Shown here: positions 35,005-36,909 of the stretch, in pieces
How positions within the stretch are numbered: position 1 is the stretch's first letter
Layout of the letters: every line of letters begins with the position of its first letter
From: Thermoleophilia bacterium
GTDB taxonomy: Bacteria > Actinomycetota > Thermoleophilia > Gaiellales > Gaiellaceae
Assembly (NCBI GenBank): GCA_014534345.1
Contig: JACVRR010000013.1
Span: 1 to 36,909, forward strand
Direction of reading: 5' to 3'
DNA: 36,909 nucleotides
The notes under the pieces: generated by a model
Told to the model about the DNA's origin: nothing
Seen by the model: only the letters and a program-made list of their open reading frames with translations
Databases searched by the model: none
Program-made: the position numbers and the translations under genes

Positions 35005-35871
35005 CTAGCGACCGACGAACAGCCTGACCTGGCTCAGCTGGTCGGCCATCGTGCCGGCGGCCGGCTGCTGGTCGAGGACCTCCCCGACCTCCTCCTCGGA
35101 GGGCGCGTCGCGGTCGACGGTCAGGCAGGTGAAGCGGGCGCGCCGGCAGCGGTCGCGCGCCTCGGCCTCCTCGAGTCCCGTCACGTCCGGAACCTCGAAC
35201 GAGCCGCGCTCGCCCGGCCCGAGCGAGACGTTCAGGCGCACCGCGCTCCCCTCGTTCAGCTCCGTACCCGGGTCGGGGTTCTGAGCCACGACCGTCCCCC
35301 GGTCCTCCTCGGACGGCACGGGGAAGGTGTTTGCGACCAGCCCGGCATCGTCCACCTGCGCGCCGGCCTCGACGTGGTCCAGGCCGACCACGTCGGGCAC
35401 CTCGACGGCCTCGGGAGCGACCGTCTCGGTCTGCGTCTGCGTCTCGGTCTCCGTCTCGGTCTCCTCCTCCTCGGCGACGATCAGCAGGACGCGCGTCCCG
35501 GTCTCGACCTCAGTTCCCGCCTCGGGGCTCTGGTCGACGACCGTTCCGGGCTCGTCCCCCTCGCTCGGCGTCTCGCGGACGTCGGCGTCGAGGTCGAGGT
35601 CCTCGACGCGGCTGACGGCGTCGTCCTCCTGCAACCCGATCAGCTCGGGAACGGTTCGCGTCCCGTTCTCGTCGTCGTCGTCGGCGGCGGCGCGCAGGGC
35701 GAAGAACGCGATCAGCGCGGCGACGAAGAGCAGGAGCAGCAGCCCCCAGATCCACCAGTTCTCGCGCCACCACGGCGGCCGCGGCGGGCCCTCCCGGACG
35801 GCCTCCTCGCGCCGGACGGCAGTGACCTCGTCGGCGGGCTCGTAGTCGGGATCCCGCGCCATTGCTGACAA
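35005..35871 (-). CDS. Single-pass membrane protein with PASTA domains and E/T-rich linker, no kinase domain
   Basis: WWIWGLLLLLFVAALIAFFAL; VPELIGLQEDDAVSRVEDL, VPDVVGLDHVEAGAQVDDAGL, VPDVTGLEEAEARDRCRRA. Confidence 0.92.
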   Translation of the reverse strand: MSAMARDPDYEPADEVTAVRREEAVREGPPRPPWWRENWWIWGLLLLLFVAALIAFFALRAAADDDDENGTRTVPELIGLQEDDAVSRVEDLDLDADVRETPSEGDEPGTVVDQSPEAGTEVETGTRVLLIVAEEEETETETETQTQTETVAPEAVEVPDVVGLDHVEAGAQVDDAGLVANTFPVPSEEDRGTVVAQNPDPGTELNEGSAVRLNVSLGPGERGSFEVPDVTGLEEAEARDRCRRARFTCLTVDRDAPSEEEVGEVLDQQPAAGTMADQLSQVRLFVGR

Positions 35872-35899
35872 CGTCGCCTCGGCGGTGGGGCGTCAAACG

Positions 35900-36250
35900 T
35901 CAGTACGTGAGCGTCGCGTCGGCCCAGAGCGAGAGCTCGACGAGCTTCTGCGGAGGCGCGAGCTCGAGCCCGGGGCCGCCCTCGACGCCACGGGCCTTGC
36001 TGGAGAGGCCGGACAGGAAGACCGGTACGCCGGCCTCGCGCAGGGCCTGCAGGTGCTCGGCGAACGCGCCGGTGCCGACGCCGTGGACGGCCTCGGCGGT
36101 CTCCGGACGGACGAGCTGGACGGCGTCGCCGGCGAGGAACAGCTGGACGTCGTGCCCCTCGCCCGCCGCCGTGCGGGCGACGAGCAGCGCGAGGGCAGCC
36201 CGCGTGGGGTGCTCGGGGCCGGTCGCAAGGTGGACGAGCAGCTTGGGCAT
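35900..36250 (-). CDS. DsrE-like protein
   Basis: PKLLVHLATGPEHPTRAALALLVARTAAGEGHDVQLFLAGDAVQLVRPE...LREAGVPVFLSGLSSKARGV. Confidence 0.85.
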   Translation of the reverse strand: MPKLLVHLATGPEHPTRAALALLVARTAAGEGHDVQLFLAGDAVQLVRPETAEAVHGVGTGAFAEHLQALREAGVPVFLSGLSSKARGVEGGPGLELAPPQKLVELSLWADATLTY

Positions 36251-36312
36251 CGCTCCCTCCTCGAGGCGATCCGGCGCGTTTGCGCCGCGGGGACGCGAAG
36301 CATACGAGGCTC

Positions 36313-36909
36313 GTGGCCGTCGAGACCGGCAGTGCGGCCCCGCTCGTTCCCGCCAGGCCGAGCCTGGCGTCGCTGCGCGAGGCGGCGGCCGGCTGCCAGG
36401 CATGCCCGCTGTGGCGGACGGGGACGCAGACCGTCTTCGGCGAGGGGGCGCGCGAGGCGGAGGTGATGCTCGTCGGCGAGCAGCCCGGCGACCAGGAGGA
36501 CCGGATGGGACGGCCGTTCGTCGGGCCGGCCGGGCGCCTGCTCGACCGGGCCCTGGAGGAGGCGGGAATCGACCGCTCGCTCGCCTACGTCACGAACGTG
36601 GTCAAGCACTTCAAGTGGACGGCGCGCGGGAAGCGCCGCATCCACGCCAAGCCAAACTGGGGCGAGATCGCCGCCTGCCGGCCGTGGCTCGAGGCCGAGC
36701 TCGCGGTCGTCCGCCCGCACGTCCTCGTCTGCCTCGGCTCGACCGCCGCGCAGGCGCTCCTCGGCCGGCAGTTCCGCGTCACCCGCGAGCGGGGCACGCT
36801 GGTCGAATCGCCGCTCGCGCCGCACGCGACCGCGACGGTGCACCCGTCCTCGATCCTGCGTGCGCCCGACGAGGCGCGCGACGCCGAGTACGCCGCCTTG
36901 GTCGACGAC
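36313..36909 (+). CDS. udgX: UdgX-type uracil-DNA-binding glycosylase, 3' truncated by window end
   Basis: VMLVGEQPGDQEDRMGRPFVGPAGRLLDRALEEAG...YVTNVVKHFKWTARGKRRIHAKPNW...ATVHPSSILRAPDE; KRRIH loop at 36631-36645; GTG start; missed by the ORF track because it runs off the edge. Confidence 0.92.
   Translation, partial: MAVETGSAAPLVPARPSLASLREAAAGCQACPLWRTGTQTVFGEGAREAEVMLVGEQPGDQEDRMGRPFVGPAGRLLDRALEEAGIDRSLAYVTNVVKHFKWTARGKRRIHAKPNWGEIAACRPWLEAELAVVRPHVLVCLGSTAAQALLGRQFRVTRERGTLVESPLAPHATATVHPSSILRAPDEARDAEYAALVDD

Overview
High-GC bacterial chromosome segment; gene content and leaderless-style start sites suggest Actinobacteriota, possibly Thermoleophilia (inference). Most of the window is densely packed housekeeping or accessory genes: an M23 peptidase end, a GT-PHP fusion, an RNA m5U methyltransferase, SRPBCC, YjbQ, an M3-like peptidase, ferritin, a cDPG-synthase homologue, carbamate kinase, Hsp20, ornithine carbamoyltransferase, rhomboid, MFS-CNB, a sigma/cyclodeaminase/S8 protease/GAF operon, FMO, FAD oxidase + GtrA, an nSTAND-type NTPase, a GAF-PAS histidine kinase, PASTA, DsrE and a UdgX-type DNA glycosylase. 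A less GC-rich accessory island (about 19.74-24.52 kb) starts at the 3' end of a tRNA-Ala(TGC). It holds a frameshifted tyrosine integrase and excisionase, a TIR-domain gene split over two frames, and a lipoprotein. Its far edge carries a perfect 33-bp copy of the tRNA 3' end in INVERTED orientation. Other notable signals: a 17-bp divergent intergenic region in which one TATCCTA box is correctly spaced as a leaderless -10 for both genes; a 50-aa acidic protein with three exact EVEGHVDAVE repeats beside a cytosolic S8 protease operon; a carbamate kinase with no canonical start codon, in frame behind the TGA of the preceding gene; REP-like hairpins; and an nSTAND NTPase with a degenerate nuclease-like N-terminus. 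All calls come from reading the sequence and the supplied ORFs; no database search was run.
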